A DNA stretch of 21,614 nucleotides, taken from positions 1 to 21,614 of the IMG/VR virus record IMGVR_UViG_3300030090_002310; one strand, written 5' to 3'. The position numbers and the translations under genes were made by a program. Shown in pieces: positions 6,122-13,632 of the stretch. Source of the stretch: a virus. Each line of letters opens with the position of its first letter. Position 1 is the first letter of the stretch. The notes beneath the pieces are model-generated. The model saw only the letters and a list, made by a program, of their open reading frames with translations, had not been told where the DNA came from and made no database searches.

Positions 6122-7212
6122 GCTAAATCCTCTCCTGTGCCATCATAGAACTCACACTTACCCGTACAAAGACCCTCAACCATGAGCGTCTTACAGTTCG
6201 CATGATTGTAGCCCTTGTAAACTATGCTCTCAACCTGAGTTCGAGTGATGTCCTCGTTCCAATCGACCCAACCCTGCTCTGAGCATATCTGCACTATTTC
6301 CTCTACGTGCTTGTCCTTCTCCTCCATGCTCACTGACTCTGCCGGGAAGAACCATCTCATCCTGTCTGCTAGGTATGATGCTAGGTGATACCTCGCTCTG
6401 TGTATGGGATTGCCCTCTCCTAAGGCCGCTTGTGCTAGGCACGGGAGAATCTTCATGTTGTGTAGGGTGATTGTGGGCAACTCGCCAATCTTCTTCCTCT
6501 TGGCCTTGAACGGGTTCCTCTTCTTCGGAAGTGTGAGTTTCAGGGGAGTCTCTCCCAGTTCTATGTACCCGCCTCTGGGCTCCTGTGCTAGTTCAAACAC
6601 ATCGTCTGCTGATAGGGTCATGACCTCCTCGCTGGTCAGTGGCGTCACCCAGCATCCCCGCTTGGAGTTGTAGGAATTGGGTATGCGTATCATGCCTGCT
6701 AAGTCAAAGGCCACAGTAGGGTCATTGGAAGGAAGGTCGAGTAAGGTATGCCATTTTGAGAGCAGTGTCTTTCCCGCGCTCTTTATCTGAGTGACTTCTA
6801 ACCCATCTGATGGTAGGAAGGTGTCAACGAGCCTGACCCAGATGTGGAACCCACCTCCGGTGAAGTAGATGTAGTGAAGGAAGTTATTCTCCATCAGATG
6901 CTTGTGCAGCCTCTTGACCTGTTCGTGCATGAACTCGAACTCGACGTCTGCACCTCTATCACGGAAGTCCTTGCAGTCGAAGTCCATTACGAAGTGACTG
7001 ACTATGGCGGAGTTGTACTCGGCTCTGTGATGCTTGGGCGGCTGGGTCTTCCTGTATCCGTATGCGGTGAAGTAGGCATTGCCCGCTCCGTTCTTGCCCT
7101 TCCAGTACTTCTCCAGTTCCTCCCAGTTCCTGACGATTCGTCGCCCACCGTGCCTGTTGTAAGCACTGATTTCTAGGACTTCTCTAGGGAAATCAAGTGG
7201 TACGAATGGCAT
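6118..7212 (-). CDS. Archaeo-eukaryotic primase with PriL-like C-terminal iron-sulphur region
   Basis: The N-terminal 200 residues carry the AEP primase motifs: D77-F-D79 (metal binding), T118-G-G-G-F-H123 (nucleotide-binding S-G-x-G-x-H motif) and a later D-L-A-G-M-I-R-I-P with the basic residue. The C-terminal part has four Cys (in L-P-C-L, I-C-S, N-C-K and the G-L-C-T-G-K-C end) spread around an R-x-x-L-A-x-Y-L segment and a Y-K-G-Y-N-H-A-N-C stretch. This is the layout of the PriL C-terminal Fe-S domain or PriCT, so catalytic and Fe-S parts are fused in one chain. It would make primers for the viral polymerase. The ATG at 7212, with GGTGA 4 bases upstream, is preferred over a GTG at 7242 that would overlap the upstream gene. 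Confidence 0.85.
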   Translation of the reverse strand: MPFVPLDFPREVLEISAYNRHGGRRIVRNWEELEKYWKGKNGAGNAYFTAYGYRKTQPPKHHRAEYNSAIVSHFVMDFDCKDFRDRGADVEFEFMHEQVKRLHKHLMENNFLHYIYFTGGGFHIWVRLVDTFLPSDGLEVTQIKSAGKTLLSKWHTLLDLPSNDPTVAFDLAGMIRIPNSYNSKRGCWVTPLTSEEVMTLSADDVFELAQEPRGGYIELGETPLKLTLPKKRNPFKAKRKKIGELPTITLHNMKILPCLAQAALGEGNPIHRARYHLASYLADRMRWFFPAESVSMEEKDKHVEEIVQICSEQGWVDWNEDITRTQVESIVYKGYNHANCKTLMVEGLCTGKCEFYDGTGEDLA

Positions 7213-7226
7213 GACATCACCACACC

Positions 7227-7520
7227 TTACTCTGCATACCACTCTTCATTGCTGTACTTCTTATGGAAATCATGTCTAATCCACCGAGCGAGGTCACTAG
7301 GATATTTATTCATGAGCACTCTAGGGTCAATCGTCAGATTCAACACAGGGAAATATCCTCCTGCATCTTCATCATCGGTATACGCATCAAGGGTCATTTG
7401 CAGACTCACTTTGAAGTTATACCACTGCCCTTTAGGTAACGTGCTCCATATCACGTGCTTCTCCAGATTCTTCATATCTCTATCCAGAATCTCCTCTGTT
7501 CTTTCCATCTTTTTCTTCAT
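7227..7520 (-). CDS. Hypothetical protein, 97 residues
   Basis: This protein is not recognised. The first 25 residues are charged and helical, followed by a mixed region with several aromatic residues and an acidic T-D-D-E-D-A turn near residue 60. The ATG at 7520 is chosen: it lies 1 base after the stop of the nuclease gene (TGAAATG) and has GAGG 6 bases upstream. Longer readings would run more than 100 bases into the nuclease gene. It sits between the Cas4-like nuclease and the primase, so a role in replication is possible but unproven. Confidence 0.75.
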   Translation of the reverse strand: MKKKMERTEEILDRDMKNLEKHVIWSTLPKGQWYNFKVSLQMTLDAYTDDEDAGGYFPVLNLTIDPRVLMNKYPSDLARWIRHDFHKKYSNEEWYAE

Positions 7521-7521
7521 T

Positions 7522-8514
7522 TCATTCCTCATCATCATTCCCTCCATTCCAAGCAGGACAAAGTTCCATGAAAGAGCACCACGTGCAATTCCACTCCCTA
7601 GAGCCATCAGGCTTAGGGTAAGAAAACGGTTTAGGCTCAAACTCGTTGTTGATGTGTGCTTTGACCACACTCTTGATTTTGTTCATCACTGTCCTAGGTG
7701 CGTAACTGGTCTTCCTGCTACCTAGTTCCTCTATCTCCCACTCGGCCTTGACGCCGTTGTTCGCCCAACCTCTCGGGAACTCCCACGCCCAGTGGGTCAC
7801 GGGTAGGAATTCGGCGTAGTTACCCTCCTCGAGCATGAGTCGGTAGAACTGCATCTCCTCCCTCATCTTCTTGGCGGTCTTGAGCGTCCACTTGCCTGTC
7901 TTCAACTCCATGAGTATGAAACCGCCATCACCATCGGAGAAGATTGTATCAATGAAACCGCGCATGTGAATTGGTATTATCTCACCATCAATCTCCACGT
8001 CCAGCATGGCATGGGCAGATACCTCGTTACCAACTGCCTTCCAGTTCTCTCCGTTGGTGATTAGCAGTCTGTTCCACTGCCACTCCAACCACTGGTCTAT
8101 GACCTCCTCCTCACCGAGTTGGTACGGTGTGGGAGGCTTTGGGACGATGCTCTTCATCTTCTCTTTGGCTACCATTTTCTTATCACTCTCTATTAGTGAC
8201 AATACTTCTGGTAGAACATCATCCACATTGTCCCAGAAATATTCTACGATGTTGTGTACGTTGGTACCTCTGACCATATCATCGTTTTCTTGCTCTGGTA
8301 ACTTTAGTATGTTCTTGAATTTGTATTGTAGTGGGCACCAAGAGTAGTCACCAACGGTACTCTTGGTCACTCTCAGTTTGACAGCGTTACCGTCTTCGTC
8401 CACCATACCGGGCTGCCAGTTGTATGCACTCGACTTGTACGACTCAAGCAATTCAGCAGTGTGTGCTTCCGCACCCCTCTCCAAGAGGGAGACTTCATTC
8501 GGGTTGAACTTCAT
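7522..8514 (-). CDS. Cas4/RecB-like PD-(D/E)XK nuclease with iron-sulphur cysteines
   Basis: This 330-residue protein shows the RecB/Cas4 nuclease pattern: an R-G-T-x-V-H87 motif near residue 82, D189 in G-F-I-D-T, and E203-x-K205 in M-E-L-K-T-G. Four Cys, one at residue 60 (W-C-P) and three near the C-terminus (310, 313, 319), match the arrangement that holds the 4Fe-4S cluster in Cas4 and AddB-type nucleases. Such enzymes degrade or process DNA ends. No cas1, cas2 or CRISPR repeats are present, so a role in viral recombination or replication is more likely than spacer acquisition. The ATG at 8514 forms an ATGA overlap with the preceding small gene and has GAGGGGTG upstream. An ATG at 8568 would add 18 residues but overlap 57 bases. 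Confidence 0.88.
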   Translation of the reverse strand: MKFNPNEVSLLERGAEAHTAELLESYKSSAYNWQPGMVDEDGNAVKLRVTKSTVGDYSWCPLQYKFKNILKLPEQENDDMVRGTNVHNIVEYFWDNVDDVLPEVLSLIESDKKMVAKEKMKSIVPKPPTPYQLGEEEVIDQWLEWQWNRLLITNGENWKAVGNEVSAHAMLDVEIDGEIIPIHMRGFIDTIFSDGDGGFILMELKTGKWTLKTAKKMREEMQFYRLMLEEGNYAEFLPVTHWAWEFPRGWANNGVKAEWEIEELGSRKTSYAPRTVMNKIKSVVKAHINNEFEPKPFSYPKPDGSREWNCTWCSFMELCPAWNGGNDDEE

Positions 8515-8636
8515 TCTGAACACCCCTCGCATCTCATCTTGGTGAACGGCTTCCGGCAATTGGGACATGTGGGAACGCCTTGTGGCATGTACGTATCAGT
8601 GAGACCCTGCCACCCACACGAACACTGAGACAACAT
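8511..8636 (-). CDS. Tiny zinc-finger protein, 41 residues
   Basis: Three Cys groups appear in 41 residues: C-S-C near residue 5, C-P-N-C near 24 and C-E-G-C near 36. They could bind one or two zinc ions. The ATG at 8636 overlaps the stop of the previous tiny gene (TGATG) and GGAGGG lies about 6 bases upstream, inside that gene. An ATG further upstream at 8714 would add 26 residues but would run through the previous gene. It ends in an ATGA overlap with the Cas4-like gene, so it is probably translated together with it. Confidence 0.7.
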   Translation of the reverse strand: MLSQCSCGWQGLTDTYMPQGVPTCPNCRKPFTKMRCEGCSE

Positions 8637-8749
8637 CACAAACCCTCCTTGATTATGCAGTCGTAGCATCGTTCCTTCTTCGGGTCCCATGCAAGGTTCC
8701 TCTGCTTCTTGCATATGGAGCAGTATCTCCCTCTGTACTTGTTAGCCAT
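8636..8749 (-). CDS. Tiny zinc-finger protein, 37 residues
   Basis: Reading from ATG 8749 to TGA 8636, this 37-residue protein has C-S-I-C near residues 10-13 and C-Y-D-C near 28-31, with a basic linker between. That is a minimal treble-clef or zinc-ribbon. It is easily missed because it is so short. A GAGGAGTG ribosome binding site lies in the end of the MazG-like gene, whose stop is at 8751. Its stop overlaps the start of the next zinc-finger gene by one base. Good ribosome binding sites and perfect packing on both sides support it as a real gene. Confidence 0.7.
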   Translation of the reverse strand: MANKYRGRYCSICKKQRNLAWDPKKERCYDCIIKEGL

Positions 8750-8750
8750 G

Positions 8751-8936
8751 TCACTCCTCTTCCTCCAGTATGCATCTCTCAAGATACACGCAGGCATCCA
8801 TCAGTTCCTCTTGTAGATGTATCAACCACTCTTTCTTGGACAAGTCGGTGCGCTCCATCGTAGTGCCATACTTGTTCAGTCCAGCCACGCATCTCCTTGC
8901 TATCTTTATTATCACATTGTCTTCTATCTTGCTCAT
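8751..8936 (-). CDS. MazG-like / phage K-Y-G-T protein, 61 residues
   Basis: The core has K-Y-G-T-T near residue 23, then E-W-L-x-H-L-x-E-E-L-x-D near residues 36-47 and a V-Y-L-E helix. This pattern is common in short phage proteins related to all-alpha MazG-like nucleotide pyrophosphatases, where the E-E-x-x-D residues bind a metal. The full four-acid MazG motif is not seen, so it may not be catalytic. If active it would trim the nucleotide pool during viral DNA synthesis. The ATG at 8936 with a GGTGA motif overlapping the polymerase stop is preferred over one at 8993 inside the polymerase gene. Confidence 0.6.
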   Translation of the reverse strand: MSKIEDNVIIKIARRCVAGLNKYGTTMERTDLSKKEWLIHLQEELMDACVYLERCILEEEE

Positions 8937-8941
8937 TTCAA

Positions 8942-11329
8942 TCACCAGTATTTCTTCGGCTTGGATGCCCCTGAGGCTTCGTCCAAATCCCATCCTAGTA
9001 CGGAGTACAACACCTTCAACTTAGCCTTGATGAACTTCTCCACTACAACGGGATAGTCTATCTCAAAGCCCTCTATCTCCTCAGAGTTCCTGAACCCAAC
9101 CACATTGGTATTCGGTTTGTTCTCCGGGGTACCCACCACATACAACCAGCGTACACTGTCTCCGGTTCTATAGGGCATATCTGGGTTGATGTGCTCGTTG
9201 TAGTAGTACGCGCCCCTGACTGCCATCGGAGGGGTACCCTCGTACTTCTCCTTTCCTATGCGACCGTAGGGGGCTAACTCATCCACGCTCAGTTCGCCCT
9301 TGAGAGCGCTCACTGCTATGGGCCTGATAGTTTGGTTTACCTCCTCCTCGTCATGCCCGTTGCCCACCATGTCGAACACCTTGCCTTGTACGAGTTTCGT
9401 CAGTGGTGAGGCATTGGATGACTTGAGTGCAAACCCAGTCACCTTCATCGTGCCCTTCTTGTTCTCAGGCCAAGTGATGATGCCGAAGTTTCTATTCTTC
9501 ACGTCAGCAGTGGTCCAGTAGTCGAAGTAAGCCTCGAACTCCAACTTCATCGTAGGTAAGTCGAACTTATTGCGTATCACCTTATTCAGTTGCGATATAA
9601 GGTCCTCGACTTCATCGAATGGAATCTGAATGTAACCCGAGTCAGTGTGACCAGCGAGTGCTCGATAACCCATGGCCTCACTCTCAGTCAGCAGGGTCTC
9701 TATGCACTTCCTGCCGTAGTAAGTGATAGTCGCACCGACATCCGGGTCTATCCATCCACCACCGACTCTCCTCTGTGAGACGTAACCGTACATGGCATTC
9801 GTTGCCACCTTGACTGCTAGTTGTAGCATGTCGTATTGGAAAGCCTCATCTTCCGTCTCTGCATCCTTCATCTTCTGCTTGTACTCTTTCCTGAGTTCCA
9901 TCATGTCATTGACTATTGCAGGTAGGATGCCGACCTTGCTCTTATCCCAGTGTGTGCCATTGCCCACGCTCCTGATGTCGTTGGACACCCTGTTTCCTTC
10001 CACATACATCTCACCACCACGTCGCTTCGTGGTGACGCACAGGTTGGCATCGAGTATGATTCTAGGGTACATGGAGGCGAAGTCAATCAGAGCCACGCCT
10101 TCCCAGCGACCCGGTTTGGTCTCAGCGACAGTGGCGGCAGTGAGAGTGTCCCTCTGCCTGTTGAATAGTGTAGGGGCCTTGAGTGGTGTACGACGTGCGA
10201 ACTGCCCCCGTAGGTAGTTAGTCACGTTGTGTGTGCTTTGGAATCTGACGCCATGTGCCTTCTGCATGGCTATGAAGAATGGGATGGCATTGAGTTTCTC
10301 AGAGCATCTCCTCAGTAGGGTGGTGTCCCTCACGCAGTAATCGACGAACTCATTGAAGTTGTCCGTCCACCATGTGAATACATCGGCATCCATCTTGGCC
10401 CCTTCCTCCCCGAACTCCTTGTCGAGTTGTAGTTCCTCTGCTATGGTAGCGAGTTTCCTATCCCTGAACTGCCCCTTGCCACCTTTCTGCCACAGTGTCT
10501 CGAGCCCCCCACCTGATTGCCATGGTAGTGCTGTGTCAAAGCACAGTCTACCTAGTATGGGCTGGGCATTGTCTCTGTATCCTTTTTTCTTCCGTGGCTT
10601 TATCACTTGGTTTATCGGGCTTAGTCTATTAGCGTCATCAAGCCGTTTCATCAATTGCGGTAGGTCAGCCCACAGCAGTGCATGTGCAATCAGTATGTCG
10701 GGGTCACACTCCTCGAGGTGCTTCAAGAACGCCTCGTGCATGTCCTTCTCATTGGTGAACATGTAGAGCATGTACCCGCCTTCCTTCTCTATGAAGTCCA
10801 TCCACTCACTGTCCACCTCTAGGTTCCAAGCGAACACAACGGGGTTGTCGGCATGTGTATCGTCAATCGCTATCATGGTGGTAGCGCCCTCTTCCACGCA
10901 GCCATTCGGCTGCCACTCCATATCGAAGTACCATATCCTCGGTGTGAAGTCTGGTATGTCATTGACATTGGGGAACGTGTGGAACATGATTTGGTCCTCG
11001 TAGGGAGTGTCTGCCTCGTACGTGGTCATCTCATTCTTGATTTCATACAGGACCGTGGGATTGGTGCAATCAAGCCTCATCAGTTCAGTGCCATCTGAAC
11101 CAGTCGCAGTCAGGTCAGGGTGATATGTGACACCCGGATAGCGAGAGATTACACGACCCAGTCTTCTGTTATTGATTTGCGCTGGCACCCAGCAGTGTGG
11201 TGGGATGTACCCCTCATCGAATGGGGCAATCGTCTCCGTCGTCAATCCCTTCTCCGTTCTCGTACGCAGGTAGATGCTGGGCCATCCCACATCGTCCCAG
11301 CCGTTGGGATGGTAGTAGTCGACAATCAT
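8942..11329 (-). CDS. polB: Family B DNA polymerase
   Basis: The 795-residue protein has the family B order. Exonuclease motifs: D136-x-E138 in F-D-M-E-W, Exo II with W-A-D near 220-222, and Exo III Y330-C-V-R-D334. Polymerase motifs: A at D416-F-A-S-M-Y-P, B at K507-V-A-T-N-A-M-Y-G, and C at 560-564, which reads G-H-T-D-S rather than the usual G-D-T-D-S. A later K-S-S-N-A-S block matches the thumb-region Lys motif. D416 and D563 are the metal-binding residues, so polymerization should be possible. The Exo II Asn is missing, which may weaken proofreading. It would be the main replicative polymerase of the virus. The ATG overlaps the upstream gene (ATGA), and the clamp gene is one gene further upstream. 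Confidence 0.95.
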   Translation of the reverse strand: MIVDYYHPNGWDDVGWPSIYLRTRTEKGLTTETIAPFDEGYIPPHCWVPAQINNRRLGRVISRYPGVTYHPDLTATGSDGTELMRLDCTNPTVLYEIKNEMTTYEADTPYEDQIMFHTFPNVNDIPDFTPRIWYFDMEWQPNGCVEEGATTMIAIDDTHADNPVVFAWNLEVDSEWMDFIEKEGGYMLYMFTNEKDMHEAFLKHLEECDPDILIAHALLWADLPQLMKRLDDANRLSPINQVIKPRKKKGYRDNAQPILGRLCFDTALPWQSGGGLETLWQKGGKGQFRDRKLATIAEELQLDKEFGEEGAKMDADVFTWWTDNFNEFVDYCVRDTTLLRRCSEKLNAIPFFIAMQKAHGVRFQSTHNVTNYLRGQFARRTPLKAPTLFNRQRDTLTAATVAETKPGRWEGVALIDFASMYPRIILDANLCVTTKRRGGEMYVEGNRVSNDIRSVGNGTHWDKSKVGILPAIVNDMMELRKEYKQKMKDAETEDEAFQYDMLQLAVKVATNAMYGYVSQRRVGGGWIDPDVGATITYYGRKCIETLLTESEAMGYRALAGHTDSGYIQIPFDEVEDLISQLNKVIRNKFDLPTMKLEFEAYFDYWTTADVKNRNFGIITWPENKKGTMKVTGFALKSSNASPLTKLVQGKVFDMVGNGHDEEEVNQTIRPIAVSALKGELSVDELAPYGRIGKEKYEGTPPMAVRGAYYYNEHINPDMPYRTGDSVRWLYVVGTPENKPNTNVVGFRNSEEIEGFEIDYPVVVEKFIKAKLKVLYSVLGWDLDEASGASKPKKYW

Positions 11330-11607
11330 TCTTCCTCACCTCCGTAGATGGTGGGATGTCCTAGGTAGACCCAAGTGGCGTTTGTGTCTGTCAAATGAAA
11401 CTGTGGGTGCACCCTGAGGAGATTCGAGAGTTGCATTGGTGTGGAGGCCACGCTCTTGTGTATCTTCCCATTCACCCCTCTGTAGGAAGCCATGTAGTCT
11501 AGCAACTCAGAGAGGTGAAAGGGTATACCGATACCCTTCATCATACCGAATCGAATCATTGCCTTACGCTTGTAGATGTGCTTGTGTATCCCTGCCATCC
11601 TACTCAC
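11326..11607 (-). CDS. Hypothetical protein between clamp and polymerase, 93 residues
   Basis: This protein is not recognised. The first 50 residues are basic with a H-L-S-E-L-L-D-Y helix, and S-T-P-M-Q-L-S-N-L-L-R-V near residue 55 could be the recognition helix of a winged helix-turn-helix. The C-terminus is acidic. Both ends overlap neighbours by ATGA (PCNA-like clamp upstream, polymerase downstream), so the three are probably made together. A DNA-binding accessory role is possible but only inferred from position and the weak helix-turn-helix appearance. Confidence 0.75.
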   Translation of the reverse strand: MSRMAGIHKHIYKRKAMIRFGMMKGIGIPFHLSELLDYMASYRGVNGKIHKSVASTPMQLSNLLRVHPQFHLTDTNATWVYLGHPTIYGGEEE

Positions 11608-12368
11608 TCCTCTTGGTCTATCACTATCAGCAGCCTGTAAGCCCCTGCTCTCTGTTGCTCAATAATCAATGCAGTAGATGGGCCGAAGTGTATCTTGCTC
11701 TCCCTTGGTTCTAGGTAGCCCAAGCATGGAAGCAACCATGCTCCGTAGTGCGAGGTCACGCTGTATGCGGGACCTTGGGTATCTGTCAGATTCGTAGTGG
11801 CGAACAGGCGTATGTCATGCTGCTTGCCAGCCTGAATCGAAATCTCACCGCTCTCCGCATTCGCCTTCACGCTGTAGTCGGCCCCTGTGTTGAGGAGTTT
11901 CTTCAACGAGGAGAGTTTGAGCATCTCGGACAAATCAGCAGTACCATGGATGGGGTAATTCCCTTGACCGAATGACTCCCACATATTCTCTATGGAGGCT
12001 GATACCAAGTTCTCGTAGGTCGGAACGAGTTTGATGCTCGTGCAGTCGGTGACTGGTAATTGCATCTTGAGTTCGTTGTTGGTGATATACAGGGTCTTAC
12101 CGTTGCTTATCTGCTTGAAGGTCACATCACCACTGCACTTGCGCAGGAATATGCATACCTTGTCCAAGTCCGAGATGATGATGGTGCCGCCCTTCGTGAC
12201 CGCGCCCTCATACGACTCCGTGACTGTGAAGAAATGTGTCTGGTAACCCACGCTGTAGGCCAACTGATGACCCATCTCGACTATTCTGAGACTCAAATCA
12301 TTTATTGCGCTATCAAACTGGCCTAAGTGCTTGAGCCACTCCTTGCTGTCCAGTGTGATACTTGCCAT
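11604..12368 (-). CDS. PCNA-like sliding clamp
   Basis: At 254 residues it has the usual PCNA length. The strand-rich pattern, with a central T-Y-E-N-L linker region near residues 130-145 and repeated beta segments in both halves, fits the two-domain clamp fold, although sequence similarity is low and the C-terminal end (I-V-I-D-Q-E-E) differs from the typical A-P-K/R-I-E. The call leans on genomic position: it lies between the RecA-like gene and the polymerase, and the genome also has a clamp loader that needs a clamp. It would form a ring on DNA and hold the polymerase. An unrelated beta-rich protein cannot be fully excluded. It follows the RecA-like C-terminal gene by 9 bases. Confidence 0.7.
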   Translation of the reverse strand: MASITLDSKEWLKHLGQFDSAINDLSLRIVEMGHQLAYSVGYQTHFFTVTESYEGAVTKGGTIIISDLDKVCIFLRKCSGDVTFKQISNGKTLYITNNELKMQLPVTDCTSIKLVPTYENLVSASIENMWESFGQGNYPIHGTADLSEMLKLSSLKKLLNTGADYSVKANAESGEISIQAGKQHDIRLFATTNLTDTQGPAYSVTSHYGAWLLPCLGYLEPRESKIHFGPSTALIIEQQRAGAYRLLIVIDQEE

Positions 12369-12377
12369 GTTATCATC

Positions 12378-13100
12378 TCACAGTTTCTCCAGTTCGGGTA
12401 GCCCGAGCCAGTTCGGGGTCTTGCCCTGCTCGGTGACGAGGATGATGCTCCTCTGTCCCTGTAGCATGGCATTGGTCTTGCTCTTCTCGAATGTAGCAGT
12501 GTACTCCGAGCGTATGACACGCCCGTCCTCACCCTCCATGTCGTTCCTCTCGCACAGGACGATTTGGAACATGTAGTTGCTAGATGACTTCTCCCAAGCA
12601 GGCTTCCAAGAGGCAGCCGTATCCTCGTTCCTCCCCTGAGTGTAGTTCGTCATCTTCAAGTGGGTCTCCCAGAATACACGCACGCCTCTTTTGACGAGTG
12701 CACGACACAGTGCTGTCAGTTGGTGGAATCGTGTGGTCCTAATCTGCCAGTCCCACTGGTTCTGTATTCTAGTGCCCTGTCCCGCGCCTCTGTTGTCTGC
12801 CGCCTCGATACCATCCTTGGCTAGACCTAGGTCGGTGATTCTCATGTTGTTCTGACAGATGTTGTCCCACAGGTCTATGCCAGTGATGTGCACGCCCCAT
12901 AGGGTCTCGTGCTCGTTCACTAGGAACTGCATGATGGACATCACCCTGTCATGTGTAGCAGGGTAGTCGTAAGCGGTCCTGTCACCCTTCTGCATGACCC
13001 AAGGGTCCCAGCATCTGATGTTGTCGTTGTTGGGATAGAATGCTGACTTGGTCCCAGCACCACCACCATCGAAATCAATTACAGCGAGCATCTTGGTCAT
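12378..13100 (-). CDS. RecA/RadA (Sak4)-like ATPase, Walker B half
   Basis: This 240-residue protein starts where a RecA-fold ATPase normally reaches its second core strand: A-V-I-D9-F-D11-G-G matches the strand carrying the catalytic acidic residue, and I-T-G-I-D76-L-W-D is a Walker B strand. A basic loop with R-T-T-R-F-H-Q near 120 and a V-F-W-E-T-H-L strand near 143 follow the core pattern. There is no P-loop in it. The P-loop is in the preceding gene (13097-13348), joined by an ATGA overlap with GGAGGG 7 bases before this ATG. The two products together would make one Sak4/RadA-like recombinase. The most likely mechanism is coupled re-initiation; a frameshift or an assembly error are alternatives. 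Confidence 0.8.
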   Translation of the reverse strand: MTKMLAVIDFDGGGAGTKSAFYPNNDNIRCWDPWVMQKGDRTAYDYPATHDRVMSIMQFLVNEHETLWGVHITGIDLWDNICQNNMRITDLGLAKDGIEAADNRGAGQGTRIQNQWDWQIRTTRFHQLTALCRALVKRGVRVFWETHLKMTNYTQGRNEDTAASWKPAWEKSSSNYMFQIVLCERNDMEGEDGRVIRSEYTATFEKSKTNAMLQGQRSIILVTEQGKTPNWLGLPELEKL

Positions 13101-13348
13101 TCGCTTCCCTCCTCATTGCAGTACTTCTGAAACGCATCGAATACGATACCAGTCTTACCAGTGTTCTCATGACCCACCAGAGCCATGAAGATGTGGGTCT
13201 TGGGGCCATGCTGGTGGAGTTGCTCGAACTCACTGCGCAAGTCCGAGAAGGGGTCTGCCCCCTCTCGCTTGTGCGCCGGAGTATCAGCACGCTCGGCTGC
13301 TATCTCCTGAGCAATCTCCTCTTTCTTGCTCTCACCGAATCCTGCCAT
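13097..13348 (-). CDS. RecA/RadA (Sak4)-like ATPase, Walker A half
   Basis: This 83-residue protein carries a complete P-loop, G59-H-E-N-T-G-K-T66, preceded by a strand (I-F-M-A-L-V) and followed by one helix, then stops. It therefore contains only the first strand, P-loop and first helix of a RecA-fold ATPase, plus a charged N-terminal 45 residues that look disordered. The rest of the fold is in the next gene. ATG 13348 is preferred over TTG 13351: it has GGTGA 6 bases upstream and overlaps the previous stop by one base (TGATG). The stop overlaps the Walker B gene by ATGA. Alone it cannot be a functional ATPase. Confidence 0.8.
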   Translation of the reverse strand: MAGFGESKKEEIAQEIAAERADTPAHKREGADPFSDLRSEFEQLHQHGPKTHIFMALVGHENTGKTGIVFDAFQKYCNEEGSE

Positions 13349-13623
13349 CAATTCTCACCTTCTCTCTCCGCTGATGCTCTTCTTTGCTGCTCAGCCATTG
13401 CCTCGTTGAGTTCCTGCACGTCCCTCTTCACTTGAGCCAATGTTGCATCCACGTTATTCGCAAACCCTTCTAGTACCCTCAGGAATGCCAGCCTCTGCGT
13501 ATGCTCAGCCTGCAATTTCTGAGTTTGTTCTCTCAGTATATCGTATGCTTGCTGTTGGCTCGCAATCGTTGCCATATGCGCCTCTACTTCTTCTTCCAAT
13601 TGTTTCATCGTTTTCTTTGCCAT
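13348..13623 (-). CDS. Coiled-coil protein, 91 residues
   Basis: Most of this protein is a long amphipathic helix rich in Glu, Gln, Ala and Leu with heptad spacing (for example L-E-E-E-V-E-A-H and V-Q-E-L-N-E-A-M), so a coiled coil is likely. The ends are charged. A GGTGA site lies before the ATG, and the stop overlaps the Walker A gene by one base. It sits between the SSB-like protein and the RecA-like pair, so a structural or loading role in recombination is plausible, but no family is recognised. Confidence 0.75.
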   Translation of the reverse strand: MAKKTMKQLEEEVEAHMATIASQQQAYDILREQTQKLQAEHTQRLAFLRVLEGFANNVDATLAQVKRDVQELNEAMAEQQRRASAEREGEN

Positions 13624-13632
13624 ATTCTCACC

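Noticed and set aside
7522-8514. Cas4-like gene as evidence of a CRISPR system
   Set aside because: No cas1, cas2, effector genes or spaced repeats are present; viral Cas4-like nucleases are common without CRISPR.
8514-8714. Longer starts for the Cas4-like gene (8568) and small zinc gene (8714)
   Set aside because: They would run deep into neighbouring genes, while shorter starts have good ribosome binding sites and tight overlaps.
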